Assembly (NCBI GenBank): GCA_963796155.1
Contig: CAWCKT010000007.1
Location: forward strand, 62,001-126,000
From: AP-15 sp963796155
Lineage (GTDB): Bacteria > Pseudomonadota > Alphaproteobacteria > ATCC43930 > CGMCC-115725
Length of the DNA: 64,000 nt
Reading direction: 5' to 3'
The notes under the pieces are model-generated. The model made no database searches. It was not told the DNA's origin and worked only from the letters and a program-made list of their open reading frames with translations. Position 1 is the stretch's first letter. Every line of letters starts with the position of its first letter. Position numbers and translations under genes: made by a program. Shown piece after piece: positions 17,833 through 26,775 of this stretch.

Positions 17833-19158
17833 GTGATCTCCCAAAGTCTCCGATGTTCACCGTTGAGGGCAATTGCCCGGTTGGCGCACGACCAGGGCGG
17901 CGTCAGCGCAACGATCTTGGCCATGGCTCTTCCGGTTCTACTTGGCTTTGCGGCGCTCGACGCCGAGACTGGAGCGTGGTATCTGATCAAGCGGCAAAAT
18001 CAGTCCGCCGCCGATGCTGCAGCGATCTCTGCCGCATATGAAACAATTGCCGGCAAGACCAATGTCGCCAGCGACCTGATCGCGGCAGCAAGCGAGGCTG
18101 TGACGCAGAACGGCTATACCGGAACCACTCCGGCGGTCGTTTATCCTTACAGCGATAGCACCGTCAGCAACGGTGTCGCGGTTACCTTGCATCAAACGCA
18201 GCGAGGGATGTTTGCATCACTGTTCCTGCCGAGTGTCACGATAGCCACCCAGGCGGTCGCAGTCATCAGGTCGCTCGACAACCCGTGCATTCTTGCTCTC
18301 GCAAAAACCGGAACCGGTGTGGAGTTTGGTAATTCCTCCTCTCTCGACGCCCCCGGCTGCGCCGTTAGTGCAAACTCCACGAGCGCGAACGCAATCGACA
18401 CGGGGCCTAACGCCGCCTCGATAACCGCAGCAGCCCTTGTCACCGCCGGCGGCATTACCTTTAACGGAAATCCGGTAGACCCGGCGGCACCGCCGTCAGA
18501 TTTCATTCTGACATCACGCTTAATGATCGGCGCGTCTGCCGTCGCAGATCCTTACGCGAGCCGGCTTACCCACGCTTCTCTCACGAGCGGGATGCCGCCG
18601 GGCTGCGCGGTTGGGCCGCCCTACGCCGCAAATTCTCAAATCTGCGGCGGGCTATCGATCAAGAACGCCATGGATCTGATACCCGGGACGTATTGGATAA
18701 CGGATGGCAGTTTGCAGATCCAAACGAATGCGGTTCTCAATTGCTCATCCTGCGCCAGCGCCAACGGCACAGGTGTTACGATTATCCTGACGACCACGAA
18801 TCCGGCTACGGGAGCAGTCGGAAACGTCGAGATCTCTGGGGGCGCGACGGTCACGCTGCAAGCTCCAAACTCGGGTCCTTTTTCCGGGCTCCTCTTGATC
18901 CAGGACCCGCTGGCGTCCTCGGCCGGCAGCGGAGAACCCGATAATACCCTTGAAGGAGGACCCACCATGAGCCTGACCGGGCTGCTCTATTTCCCGAACA
19001 CGACGGTAGGCTTCCAAGGCAACCCTGGAGCAACCTGCACGATCCTGGTCGTAAACCAAGTCGAGATCGCCGGCACGTCTCGCTTTACGAGCTCCGGATG
19101 CACGACTGCCGGGCTCAAGTGGCTGCCGAAGGTCTACACGGCCACGCTCGCGGAATGA
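17833..19158 (+). CDS. tadG: TadG-like pilus assembly protein with large Cys-containing exported domain
   Basis: A 441-residue protein. The N-terminus has the Tad-domain helix (GGVSATILAMALPVLLGFAALDAETGAWYLIKRQNQSAADAAA), which anchors it in the inner membrane and resembles a pseudopilin start. The rest is a Ser/Thr/Gly-rich extracytoplasmic domain with scattered cysteines (NCSSCAS, GCAVG, QICGG). It has no recognisable von Willebrand A domain, which many TadG proteins carry. Start is GTG 17833. Its stop overlaps the next ATG (ATGA). A role in pilus assembly follows from context and the N-terminal domain. Confidence 0.82.
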   Translation: MISQSLRCSPLRAIARLAHDQGGVSATILAMALPVLLGFAALDAETGAWYLIKRQNQSAADAAAISAAYETIAGKTNVASDLIAAASEAVTQNGYTGTTPAVVYPYSDSTVSNGVAVTLHQTQRGMFASLFLPSVTIATQAVAVIRSLDNPCILALAKTGTGVEFGNSSSLDAPGCAVSANSTSANAIDTGPNAASITAAALVTAGGITFNGNPVDPAAPPSDFILTSRLMIGASAVADPYASRLTHASLTSGMPPGCAVGPPYAANSQICGGLSIKNAMDLIPGTYWITDGSLQIQTNAVLNCSSCASANGTGVTIILTTTNPATGAVGNVEISGGATVTLQAPNSGPFSGLLLIQDPLASSAGSGEPDNTLEGGPTMSLTGLLYFPNTTVGFQGNPGATCTILVVNQVEIAGTSRFTSSGCTTAGLKWLPKVYTATLAE

Positions 19159-19643
19159 GGCTCGCCGTGAGACACAGGGTGAACTGCAGACAGCGCCGAC
19201 GGCAGTACATGCGATGGTTCTGTCGCTGCGATGGAAGCGTTGCCGCTGAATTCGTCCTGGTGGCGCCGGTGATTTTCGTCATCACAGCCGGAAGCCTGGA
19301 TTTCGGCTTGCTGACGACGAAAGCCACCGCGTTGGCAGGTGCGGTCCGCATCGGCGCGGAGTATGCACGGCTCCAACCAGCCGATACGACCGGCATCCAG
19401 AATGCGATGCAGAACTCGATGAATTTTAGCCCTCCGCTGACCTTTCCCGCCAGCTTCCCACAGAGCTGCGAGTGCGACGACCAGACCTCCATCGCGTGCA
19501 GCGTATCATGCGCAGCAATCGGCCGTACTGGCCCCAACCGCGTCTTCATCCAGATCAGCGCAAGCCAGGCGGCCGCGCCGTTTCTACCGTGGCCGGGGTT
19601 CCCGGCGACCTTGACCTCAACGGTGGGAATGCGCCTGCAATGA
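19155..19643 (+). CDS. tadE: TadE-like minor pseudopilin
   Basis: A TadE-family minor pilin of about 162 residues. The core CDGSVAAEFVLVAPVIFVITAGSLDFG shows the processing site and hydrophobic helix with Glu at +5, the TadE/F pattern. A Cys-rich stretch follows (CECDDQTSIACSVSC). The ATG at 19155 overlaps the tadG stop, so coupling is likely; ATG 19209 (MRWFCRCDG) is a plausible alternative that gives a shorter leader. Its end overlaps the next gene by four bases. Confidence 0.88.
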   Translation: MRLAVRHRVNCRQRRRQYMRWFCRCDGSVAAEFVLVAPVIFVITAGSLDFGLLTTKATALAGAVRIGAEYARLQPADTTGIQNAMQNSMNFSPPLTFPASFPQSCECDDQTSIACSVSCAAIGRTGPNRVFIQISASQAAAPFLPWPGFPATLTSTVGMRLQ

Positions 19644-20101
19644 TCAAGGACCCGCTGTCTCGATGCGGGGAGGACCGAGGTGCCGCGGCGGTCGAAGCAG
19701 GCATCATCATACCCGTGCTGCTTTTGCTGATCGTTGGCAGCGTCGAGTTCGGGCAAGTTTTGTGGACCTACAACACGATGCTTCTCGCCCTCGAGGAGGC
19801 CGGCCGCTATGCGATGGTCAACAATCAGGGCCCGCCCGTTACCTGCGGAGCGCAGAGCCAAGCTGCACGTTGCCCTACCCTCTCCAACACGCCACTCGCC
19901 AATTGCTCGGCGGCGCGCGCACAGCAAGTCTTATCCGCCTACCAGAGTCCAAACATCGACGTATCCGTCAAAGAGGACCCGACATCCTCTCCCACGACGA
20001 TAACCGTCTGCGCCAGCTATTCGCTGAATTTCGTCGCGCCGCAGCTTCTTCCCTATGGACCTCTCAACCTGACGCGTCAAATCACCGTCCCGCTCCTTTG
20101 A
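19640..20101 (+). CDS. tadE: TadE/TadF-like minor pseudopilin
   Basis: A second TadE-family protein of 153 residues, ending the pilus operon. After a short basic leader it reads RGAAAVEAGIIIPVLLLLIVGSVEFGQ, with the Gly-Ala cleavage site and Glu at +5. The remainder is an extracytoplasmic domain with several cysteines (VTCGAQ, RCPTL, NCSAA, VCASY). The start ATG 19640 overlaps the preceding stop as ATGA. With the upstream copy it would make the TadE-TadF pair needed for pilus initiation. Confidence 0.87.
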   Translation: MIKDPLSRCGEDRGAAAVEAGIIIPVLLLLIVGSVEFGQVLWTYNTMLLALEEAGRYAMVNNQGPPVTCGAQSQAARCPTLSNTPLANCSAARAQQVLSAYQSPNIDVSVKEDPTSSPTTITVCASYSLNFVAPQLLPYGPLNLTRQITVPLL

Positions 20102-20114
20102 TCTTCCCTGCCAA

Positions 20115-20858
20115 GTGAAATCACGTAGGAACCTGGACGAGACTCGCCGATTTACCATCCCTGCGACGCCGTTCACCAGATCTGCTCTAACCAGACTGAG
20201 AAAATCGTGGGGTTATGACGTCGCGATGCGACTCCCGATGCTCGCATGGACGGTCTTTCTCGCGCTCATATTGATGGCACAACTCGAGCAATATTGTCGT
20301 ACCGCTGGCCCGGGATTGCGGAACGCCAGCTACGCGCTCAATATTGCAATGCGGCTGTCGACGATCACCTACCTAGTCATCCTCGCAGCAATGCTTGTCA
20401 TCCGGAGCCCGCCGAAAGCGCGAGCGCGCGGTGTCGAACCGCGGGTCTCGGCATGGCTCGGCACCTTTTTGATCACCGCAGTTCTTCTTTTCCCTCGCCA
20501 CGACCTTTCACCCGCGGCCGGCTGTATATCGACGCTCCTCGTGCTCGTCGGAGATTCGATTGCAGCTATTGTGCTCATCCAACTGGGCGGCTCGTTTAGC
20601 GTCATGGCCGAGGCGCGACAGCTAGCCGTCTCCGGCGTTTACCGTTTTGTACGCCACCCGCTCTACCTTGCCGAGGAGGTCGCGACAATCGGCGGTGTCA
20701 TGCAATTTCTGTCGACCTGGACGGCGATCCTCGTCATTGTTCAGATCATCTGCCAATTTCGTCGAATGAGAAACGAGGAGATCGTTCTGATGGAGATCTT
20801 TCCGGAATATTCGAGCTATAAAGAGAAGACGCCCCGGATAGTGCCAGGACTTTATTGA
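20115..20858 (+). CDS. Membrane methyltransferase-like protein (ICMT/PEMT family)
   Basis: A multi-pass membrane protein of up to 247 residues. The C-terminus has the isoprenylcysteine/phosphatidylethanolamine methyltransferase signature: GVYRFVRHPLYLAEEVATIGG, then RRMRNEEIVLMEIFPEYSSYKEKTPRIVPGLY with the conserved RxxxEE..L region. Five hydrophobic segments are visible. The GTG at 20115 is only 13 bases after the pilus operon; ATG 20226 is an alternative start right before the first helix. Substrate unknown. It may be co-transcribed with the tad genes. Confidence 0.8.
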   Translation: MKSRRNLDETRRFTIPATPFTRSALTRLRKSWGYDVAMRLPMLAWTVFLALILMAQLEQYCRTAGPGLRNASYALNIAMRLSTITYLVILAAMLVIRSPPKARARGVEPRVSAWLGTFLITAVLLFPRHDLSPAAGCISTLLVLVGDSIAAIVLIQLGGSFSVMAEARQLAVSGVYRFVRHPLYLAEEVATIGGVMQFLSTWTAILVIVQIICQFRRMRNEEIVLMEIFPEYSSYKEKTPRIVPGLY

Positions 20859-20909
20859 TGCCTGTCCAGCACTCTGGTCCAACCGTGTCGTGTCTGTCGA
20901 GGCAAGTGG

Positions 20910-21275
20910 TCAGAAGCAAGCTAAGTTGCCCGATACGATTATGACATAATATGACACGGCAAAGAGAATTGGCCAGGATCGCACCGTTCCCACGGCGACG
21001 GCAGCCGCGAACCCGACAGCGGCAATCTTGGGCAGCCACCAAGCGGCCCCCAAATGGGTCTGTGACAGCTGCATTATCGGATTGGCCTCCCAATTCCCGG
21101 GTACGGCCAGCGCGTGATTGGTCGTGACCACGTCGGCAATCTGAAGACCGACGAACAGCAGCCACAGCAGCCAGCGAGCTCTCGCCAGAGACCGCCCGCG
21201 TAAAACCATCGGATCGGTGTCGAGATCCCACTGATTTGGCGCTCGCTCTGCATCCCAGCATTGTTCGCACACCAT
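20910..21275 (-). CDS. DUF5658-type small membrane protein
   Basis: A 121-residue membrane protein. The pattern LLWLLFVGLQIADVVTTNHAL, EANPIMQL, WWLPKIAAVGFAAAVAV is that of the DUF5658 family: a first helix with Asp-x-x-x-T, an E-x-NP motif, then a Lys-bearing helix. Four helices are likely. Function is unknown for the family. The N-terminal 25 residues (MVCEQCWDAER...) are less certain and the ATG at position 23 of the protein may be the real start. It is convergent with the methyltransferase gene. Confidence 0.72.
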   Translation of the reverse strand: MVCEQCWDAERAPNQWDLDTDPMVLRGRSLARARWLLWLLFVGLQIADVVTTNHALAVPGNWEANPIMQLSQTHLGAAWWLPKIAAVGFAAAVAVGTVRSWPILFAVSYYVIIVSGNLACF

Positions 21276-21531
21276 CGGCCGCTCCGGAGCGGGTCATCCC
21301 GCCTCGAAGCTACCGTTTCAACTGTAAGAAAAAGTGAACGAGAACAAAAGGCAGTAGGGAGATTGAGAGATTGTATTACGCGCGGCGGAACTCGCGGCCC
21401 ACGCGAGACTGCAACTCGCCCTCACCCCGGCTCCGCCGACCTCACAGCCTCACCGCGAGCGGCTGTCGGAAATCGGTTTGTCGCAAAAGGGCATGCAGGT
21501 GTCGGCGAGATTGGCTGGCCCTCTAGCCACA

Positions 21532-23376
21532 TTACCTCGAAACAGCCAAGAGCCGGGACCCGGGCCTCACCGGGCGGATGTCAGACGGCGATGCATTCAA
21601 TGTCTCCATAATTCGCCTCTTCAATTCGGCGACCTTGAACGGTTTTGCCAAGAGCGGGATGCCTGAGACTCCACCCGCATGTAGGATATCCGCGTGCCCT
21701 GACATCAGCAAAACCTTTAGTCCGTGATGGCGGGCCTGCGCGCGATCGATAACGGCAATTCCGTTCATTTCCGGCATCGCGTAATCGGCAATCAGGAGAT
21801 CTATCGGGCGCTCTCCTTCGAGGATCTGGAGAGCAAGGGCCGGATTTTCCGCTTCCCAAACGACGAAGCCGCATTCGCGCAAAAACCCAGCCACGACCGC
21901 GCGAACATCCGCATCATCATCGCAAACGAGGATTCGCGCCTGGCCTGGCTGCGTAATGGCTCGTTCCGGCTCCAGGTCTGTGCATTTTATCGCCTCGGCT
22001 TCGCCGCGCGGCAGCCACAGATCGACGCGCGTCCCGTTGCCGAGGGAACTTGCGATCTGAACGGAGCCCCCCGACTGAACCGCAAAGCCGTGCACGATCG
22101 ACAAGCCTAAGCCCGAGCCGCGGCCCGCCTCCTTCGTCGTAAAAAACGGCTCGAAAGCGTGTGCCAAAGTTTCCGGGTTCATACCGGTTCCGGTATCCGA
22201 CACCGACACGGTTACATAGTCGCCCGCTACTATATCTGGCGGCGAATCCCCATCCCCAGTCCCTGCTCGCCGGTACTCGGCTTCGATCCGCAGCGTACCG
22301 CCGAGCGGCATAGCGTCCCGCGCGTTCAAGGCCAGGTTCAGGATCGCCAGTTCCAGCTGGTTCGGATCCACCCAGGCCGGGGGTAAATCGGTCCGCGTTT
22401 GGATATCGAGGCGGATAATAGGACCGATGGTCTGTCGTAGCATATTCTCGATACCGCCAACGACGGCGGAGATGTCAACCGCCCTTGGTGCCAGGTGTTG
22501 TCGACGTGCGAAGGCGAGGAGATGACGCGTCAGTGTGGCGCCGCGCTCTGCGGCGCGAAGAGCGGCCTGTATCAGCGCAGTCGCTCGCGCATCGTGACCG
22601 ACCCGCGCCTCCGCCATCTCCAGGTGCCCGATTACGGCCGTCAGCAGATTATTGAAGTCGTGCGCGATGCCGCCGGTCAACTGCCCGACCGCCTCCATTT
22701 TTTGCACTTGGTGCAACTGATCTTCGACGACCTTGCGTTGCGTGATCTCCATTTCGAGTCGTTCATTCGCGGCAGTTAGCTCCTTGGTCCTCCCGATCAA
22801 CTCAAAATTCAGCCGTAAACCCATCGTGAAACCCCGGCTCGAGTTATACGCTGCCAAGGTTATCGCCACTGCAAACACTATCAGCATGTCGCCATGTATC
22901 GGCCAGCCATCGACGAAAAATCGACCGGCCAACGGCAGCGAGGCGGGAAACACATAGGCTATAAAGGCCGGGAGATAGTAAGAGAACGAGACCAAAGACG
23001 CAACGCATATACCGCCAATGACAAAAGCAACGAAAGTCTGCTCGACAAGATTGTCAGAAAGCAACAAGGCGCTGCCGCCGCCCCAGAGCAACCCGGATAA
23101 TCCCGACCCGATCGTTGCGAAAATCGCCCAATTTGCTGTGGATCGGATTGTCTTCGAACGAGCAGGGTAATATTTCCATCCGATCACGCGGATTCCGGTT
23201 AAAGCGATATTAAGCGCAAGAAATATCAACCATATAGCTTGGTCCATATATGACGCGAGGAGCACTGATACCAGCGTACAGTTGACCACATTCACCGTCA
23301 GGACTATCGGTGTCTGCCGATGCAGAGCATCAATTCGCGCAATGTAAATGTCGGAAGTAACTGGGTTCCGTCTCAC
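21532..23376 (-). CDS. Hybrid sensor histidine kinase with receiver domain
   Basis: A 614-residue membrane hybrid kinase. Residues about 25-185 hold roughly six membrane helices with short loops and no large periplasmic sensor. A coiled coil (195-225) leads to the dimerisation helix with phospho-acceptor His239 (GGIAHDFNNLL). The ATPase domain has the N box (NLALNARDAMP, near 347), G1 (DTGTGM, near 394) and G2 (GSGLGL, near 420). A receiver domain ends the protein, with Asp531 (LLIADYAMP) as phospho-acceptor. No response regulator or output gene is adjacent. What it senses is unknown. Confidence 0.93.
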   Translation of the reverse strand: MRRNPVTSDIYIARIDALHRQTPIVLTVNVVNCTLVSVLLASYMDQAIWLIFLALNIALTGIRVIGWKYYPARSKTIRSTANWAIFATIGSGLSGLLWGGGSALLLSDNLVEQTFVAFVIGGICVASLVSFSYYLPAFIAYVFPASLPLAGRFFVDGWPIHGDMLIVFAVAITLAAYNSSRGFTMGLRLNFELIGRTKELTAANERLEMEITQRKVVEDQLHQVQKMEAVGQLTGGIAHDFNNLLTAVIGHLEMAEARVGHDARATALIQAALRAAERGATLTRHLLAFARRQHLAPRAVDISAVVGGIENMLRQTIGPIIRLDIQTRTDLPPAWVDPNQLELAILNLALNARDAMPLGGTLRIEAEYRRAGTGDGDSPPDIVAGDYVTVSVSDTGTGMNPETLAHAFEPFFTTKEAGRGSGLGLSIVHGFAVQSGGSVQIASSLGNGTRVDLWLPRGEAEAIKCTDLEPERAITQPGQARILVCDDDADVRAVVAGFLRECGFVVWEAENPALALQILEGERPIDLLIADYAMPEMNGIAVIDRAQARHHGLKVLLMSGHADILHAGGVSGIPLLAKPFKVAELKRRIMETLNASPSDIRPVRPGSRLLAVSR

Positions 23377-23489
23377 CGTCTTCTCACTTCGGATGATATT
23401 TTTATGTTCAAGCTGAAAAGCACGGGCTGGCGAACAAGCGTCGGCAATTCTTCCGTCCCCGATGGTTTAAATCTCCCTCCTTTGCTTTC

Positions 23490-23537
23490 CCGGCGAAGGC
23501 CGAGACCCATTGCGCCCTGGGCATGGGCCTTCGCCGG
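23490..23537. repeat. REP-like hairpin
   Basis: Perfect 12-base arms, CCGGCGAAGGCC (23490-23501) and GGCCTTCGCCGG (23526-23537), enclose 24 bases. It lies about 115 bases upstream of the kinase gene within an 800-base stretch (23377-24176) that has no convincing gene. It resembles dispersed intergenic repeats common in this class. Confidence 0.6.
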
Positions 23538-23796
23538 TGACGTGAAATTTTGGTGGCAGCATTTGTCCGCAGTCAACCGTTCAATCGTGTGAATGGGTCT
23601 GTGCACTAGCACCAGTCGAGATCAACATTGAATCTGCTGCAGCTACAGTGCCTTGATCTTAACCATATTCTGTCAAAGGAACGTCAGTATCACGTCGCCT
23701 GCGATGTCAAAAATACAGTTTATATTTTATCGGCTTCCGCCATAGGAGGTGTCTCAAACTCCGAGTATGCAATGACCATCGCGCAGCTCACAGTCG

Positions 23797-23890
23797 TCAT
23801 GGCCGGACTTGATCCGGCCATCCACGTCCTCGCGACAAACGCTGGCGACGCTGGCAAGGGGGTGGATGCGCGGGTCAAGCCCGCGCATAA
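23797..23890. repeat. Bipartite REP element
   Basis: Two hairpins about 50 bases apart: GGCCGGA-CTTGA-TCCGGCC (23801-23819) and TGCGCGGG-TCAAG-CCCGCGCA (23867-23887). They are flanked by ATCCAC and GTGGAT in inverted orientation, so the pair can also fold as one long stem. Translated it gives the VMAGLDPAIH string seen in spurious proteins of many alphaproteobacteria. It lies in the gene-free region before the ThDP enzyme. Confidence 0.75.
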
Positions 23891-24176
23891 CGGCCTTCAG
23901 TTGGTTCCGATTAAGATGCAACAACCGCTTTCCATTCCCGGACAGCCCTGTGCTTCCGCGGGGACGACGGAGATCATTTTGCATCGTGAGGAGGCCATGC
24001 CAAGGTGCCGCGAGCGAGATGAATCGTCTCGTCGTCCTTTTCACAAGAGTGAGAAGAGGCGAACGACATACGCTGACTTCCGCAACGAAGTACTAGTCTG
24101 GCAGAAGCCAGTATGCCCACTCCGACGACGTCGCCCAGCCGGCTTAGAAAAGCCAGGCACCATCGACGGCGATGGC

Positions 24177-25877
24177 TTAGGCCTGAGCAGGGGTCCACGG
24201 CTCGGGAGCGCGCGGTTCGAGATCGGTGACGACGTCGACCACCACCGGCTCGCCCGAGTGTAGCGCCCCGGCGAGAGCCGGGGCGATCTCGGCGGCACGC
24301 TCGACCCGGATTCCCCGTACGCCAAAACTCCTGGCTACGGCAGCGAAATCCGTCGGTCCAAAGCGGATCAGCTCCTCCCCCCTGCCCGGCCGATTGCCGG
24401 CGATCCGGCGGACACCAGTCAGGTTTTGCCCAAAGCCGGAATTGTTGTTGACGACGACAGTGACTGCGATGCCCTGACGGCGCGCCGTCTCCAATTCCGC
24501 GAGGTGGTAGTAGAACCCGCCATCGCCGGTAAAGCACAGCACCTCCCGACCGGGTGCGGCGCATTTGGCGCCGAGCGAAGCCGGAAAAGACCAGCCGAGC
24601 GATCCCGCCGCGCGCAAATAGGTCTGCCCGGCACCGTTGAGCTCGATCAGGGTCCCAGTCCAGATGCCGGAATACCCGGTATCCGCCACCAGTATGCCGT
24701 CCGCCGGCAACGCGCGCGTGACCTCCGCACATAGCCGCTCGACGCGGGATGGCGCGGTGTCGCTCTCAAGCTGTGGCGCCATTGTCGCGCGCCAATCGGT
24801 GACGATCCGCGCTGCCTCTTCGGCAAAGCCGGTGTCGCGCGGCGGATGCCCTACGACCTGATTGATCCGGGCTAATGCCGCCTTCGGGTCACCCAAGAGT
24901 CCCGTCGTATTCGGATAGCTGCGCCCGAGCTCCAACGGATCGGCATCGATCTGCACAACCGCGGTATCGCGCGGCGGCACACGCCAGTTCAAGGTGACTT
25001 GGTCGCCGGTGTCGCAACCAACGAAGAGCACGAGCTCGGCGCCGTGAACGATGCGGTTCGTCGGTGGCGCGGAGTAGCTGCCGGCAACACCGGCCGAAAG
25101 CCGATGCCGGGTCGGAATGAGGCCGCGTGCCCCGAGCGTGGTGGCGACAGGTGCGGCCAGCGCCTCGGCCAAAGCGAGAAGCTCCGGCCCCGCCCGCGAG
25201 GCCGCAGCCCCGTCACCCGCGACGATGGCAACGCGCCGGGCGGCGGTCAGTGCACCTACGGCGCGCTCGATGTCGGCGGCATCGGCCACCGGCCGGTGCG
25301 CCGGGATCTGGCGTGCCTCGGCGTCGATGACCGGGGGCTCCGCGGTCTGGCCGAGCTCGATCACATCGCCCTGCAGCCCACAGAAATCGAGATGGGTCGG
25401 ACGCGGCGTGTCCGCTAGCGCGGCGCGCCAGGCGTGACGCAGGAGGCGTGGCAGCTCGGCGGTGGAATCGACCGGACTGGAGAACTTCGTCACCGCAGCG
25501 AAGAGCGGCGCGTGAGCAATCTCCTGATAGGCGTTGCGGTGCTGGAAGGACGGCTCCTTGCGCCCAGTCAGCGCAATGACCGGACTGCGCCCGAGAAAGG
25601 GATCCTGCAGCCCGGAAGCGAGGTTGGCCGCACCGACCGATTGCGCCATGCACACCGCGGGACGGCCGGCGATGCGGGCATACCCGTCGGCCATATAGGC
25701 CGCCGCCTTCTCGGTGTGGGCGAGGACATGGGTCACACCCAAATCTCCGAGCTGGAGCAAGGTGCGGCGCAGCACCAACTCGACAAAGAAGACATGCGTC
25801 GTGCCGGTCCCGGCCAGTGCCCGCGCCAGCCATTCGGCCCCGTTCATCGCCCCGGGCATCGATCGTGGTTCGCTCAA
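24177..25877 (-). CDS. Thiamine-diphosphate enzyme, acetolactate synthase-like
   Basis: A 566-residue ThDP-dependent enzyme with the usual three domains. The N-terminal PYR domain has the catalytic Glu56 (AHTEKAAAYMADGYAR) and the SVGAANLASGL region. A central Rossmann-like domain includes VAIVAGDGA. The PP domain has the ThDP/Mg motif, GDGGFYYHLAELETA ending VVNNNSGFG. No separate regulatory subunit is present, so it is more likely a decarboxylase or carboligase than biosynthetic acetolactate synthase. The SDR gene lies 16 bases upstream in the same direction, so a two-gene operon is likely. Substrate unknown. Confidence 0.9.
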   Translation of the reverse strand: MSEPRSMPGAMNGAEWLARALAGTGTTHVFFVELVLRRTLLQLGDLGVTHVLAHTEKAAAYMADGYARIAGRPAVCMAQSVGAANLASGLQDPFLGRSPVIALTGRKEPSFQHRNAYQEIAHAPLFAAVTKFSSPVDSTAELPRLLRHAWRAALADTPRPTHLDFCGLQGDVIELGQTAEPPVIDAEARQIPAHRPVADAADIERAVGALTAARRVAIVAGDGAAASRAGPELLALAEALAAPVATTLGARGLIPTRHRLSAGVAGSYSAPPTNRIVHGAELVLFVGCDTGDQVTLNWRVPPRDTAVVQIDADPLELGRSYPNTTGLLGDPKAALARINQVVGHPPRDTGFAEEAARIVTDWRATMAPQLESDTAPSRVERLCAEVTRALPADGILVADTGYSGIWTGTLIELNGAGQTYLRAAGSLGWSFPASLGAKCAAPGREVLCFTGDGGFYYHLAELETARRQGIAVTVVVNNNSGFGQNLTGVRRIAGNRPGRGEELIRFGPTDFAAVARSFGVRGIRVERAAEIAPALAGALHSGEPVVVDVVTDLEPRAPEPWTPAQA

Positions 25878-25893
25878 TTCCGTTTCCTCCCGC

Positions 25894-26655
25894 TCACAAG
25901 GTCAGGCCGCCATCGACAATGACGGTCTGGCCGGTGATCATCGCCGCGCCGGCGCACAGGAAGAAGATCGTCTCGGCGATGTCCTCGGGCTTGCATGCCC
26001 GTTTGAGCGGCGTCCGCTCCACCGCGGCGCGCTTCCTATCCTCCGGCCAGTCCTTCTGCCAGGGGCTGTCGACATGACCCGGCGCCACCGCGTTGACCCG
26101 GATCTCCGGCGCCAGGCTGCGCGCCAGGCTGCGCGTCAGATTGATCAGCCCCGCCTTGCTCGTCGCGTAAGGAATGCTGCTGCCCGACCCCATCACACCG
26201 GCGATCGAGGCGGTATTGCAGATGGCGCCCCGCGCCAGTTTGAGCGCGGCAACCGCGGCATGAGCGCAGCGGAACGGGCCGATCAGGTTGGTCGTCAGAA
26301 TGGTCGACCAGAAATCCTCGGTTAGCGCGTCGAGGTCAGCAAACGGGATCGGCGTCGGCGTGGCCGGCGTTCCGGCGTTGTTGACAAGAAAGTCGAGCCG
26401 GCCGAGCGCGTCGACGGCGCTCGTCACCATCCGTTCCGCCTGCCCCGGCTGCGAGACGTCGCCGGGTGCGGCGAGCACCCGCCAGCCCTGCACCTTGAGG
26501 CGCTCGACCTCGCGTGGTCCGCGTGGGTCGTCGGGCAGGTGATTGAGCGCCACGGCGGCGCCGTTGCGGGCGAAGACTTCGGCGGTGGCGAGCCCGATGC
26601 CCGATGCGGCGCCGGTCACAAGCGCGGCTTTTCCGGAGAGATCCGCACTGATCAT
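25894..26655 (-). CDS. SDR family NAD(P)-dependent oxidoreductase
   Basis: A classical short-chain dehydrogenase of 253 residues. It shows the cofactor motif TGAASGIG (14-21), NNAG (in DFLVNNAGTP), the catalytic Ser region (NTASIAGVMGSGS), YxxxK (YATSK) and the C-terminal VIVDGGLTL. Reading from the upstream ATG at 26721 would add 22 residues with no homology, so I start at 26655 (MISADLSG). It is the first gene of an operon with the ThDP enzyme, hinting that it reduces or oxidises the carbonyl product or substrate of that enzyme. Confidence 0.93.
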   Translation of the reverse strand: MISADLSGKAALVTGAASGIGLATAEVFARNGAAVALNHLPDDPRGPREVERLKVQGWRVLAAPGDVSQPGQAERMVTSAVDALGRLDFLVNNAGTPATPTPIPFADLDALTEDFWSTILTTNLIGPFRCAHAAVAALKLARGAICNTASIAGVMGSGSSIPYATSKAGLINLTRSLARSLAPEIRVNAVAPGHVDSPWQKDWPEDRKRAAVERTPLKRACKPEDIAETIFFLCAGAAMITGQTVIVDGGLTL

Positions 26656-26775
26656 TAGCGGCAGCCTTCCAAGGGGTCGACGATGAGAGCAACAGGATGA
26701 CCCCGTCGCTCCCCCTGTCAAGCCGCCGGCGTTTTGTGTTATCGGTCGTCGCCATCGCAGCCAGGGAGCAGGGAC

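Noticed and set aside
23809..24096. Open frame containing VKPAHNG/LDPAIH-like text
   Set aside because: This is the translated bipartite REP element at 23797-23890, a well-known source of false genes.
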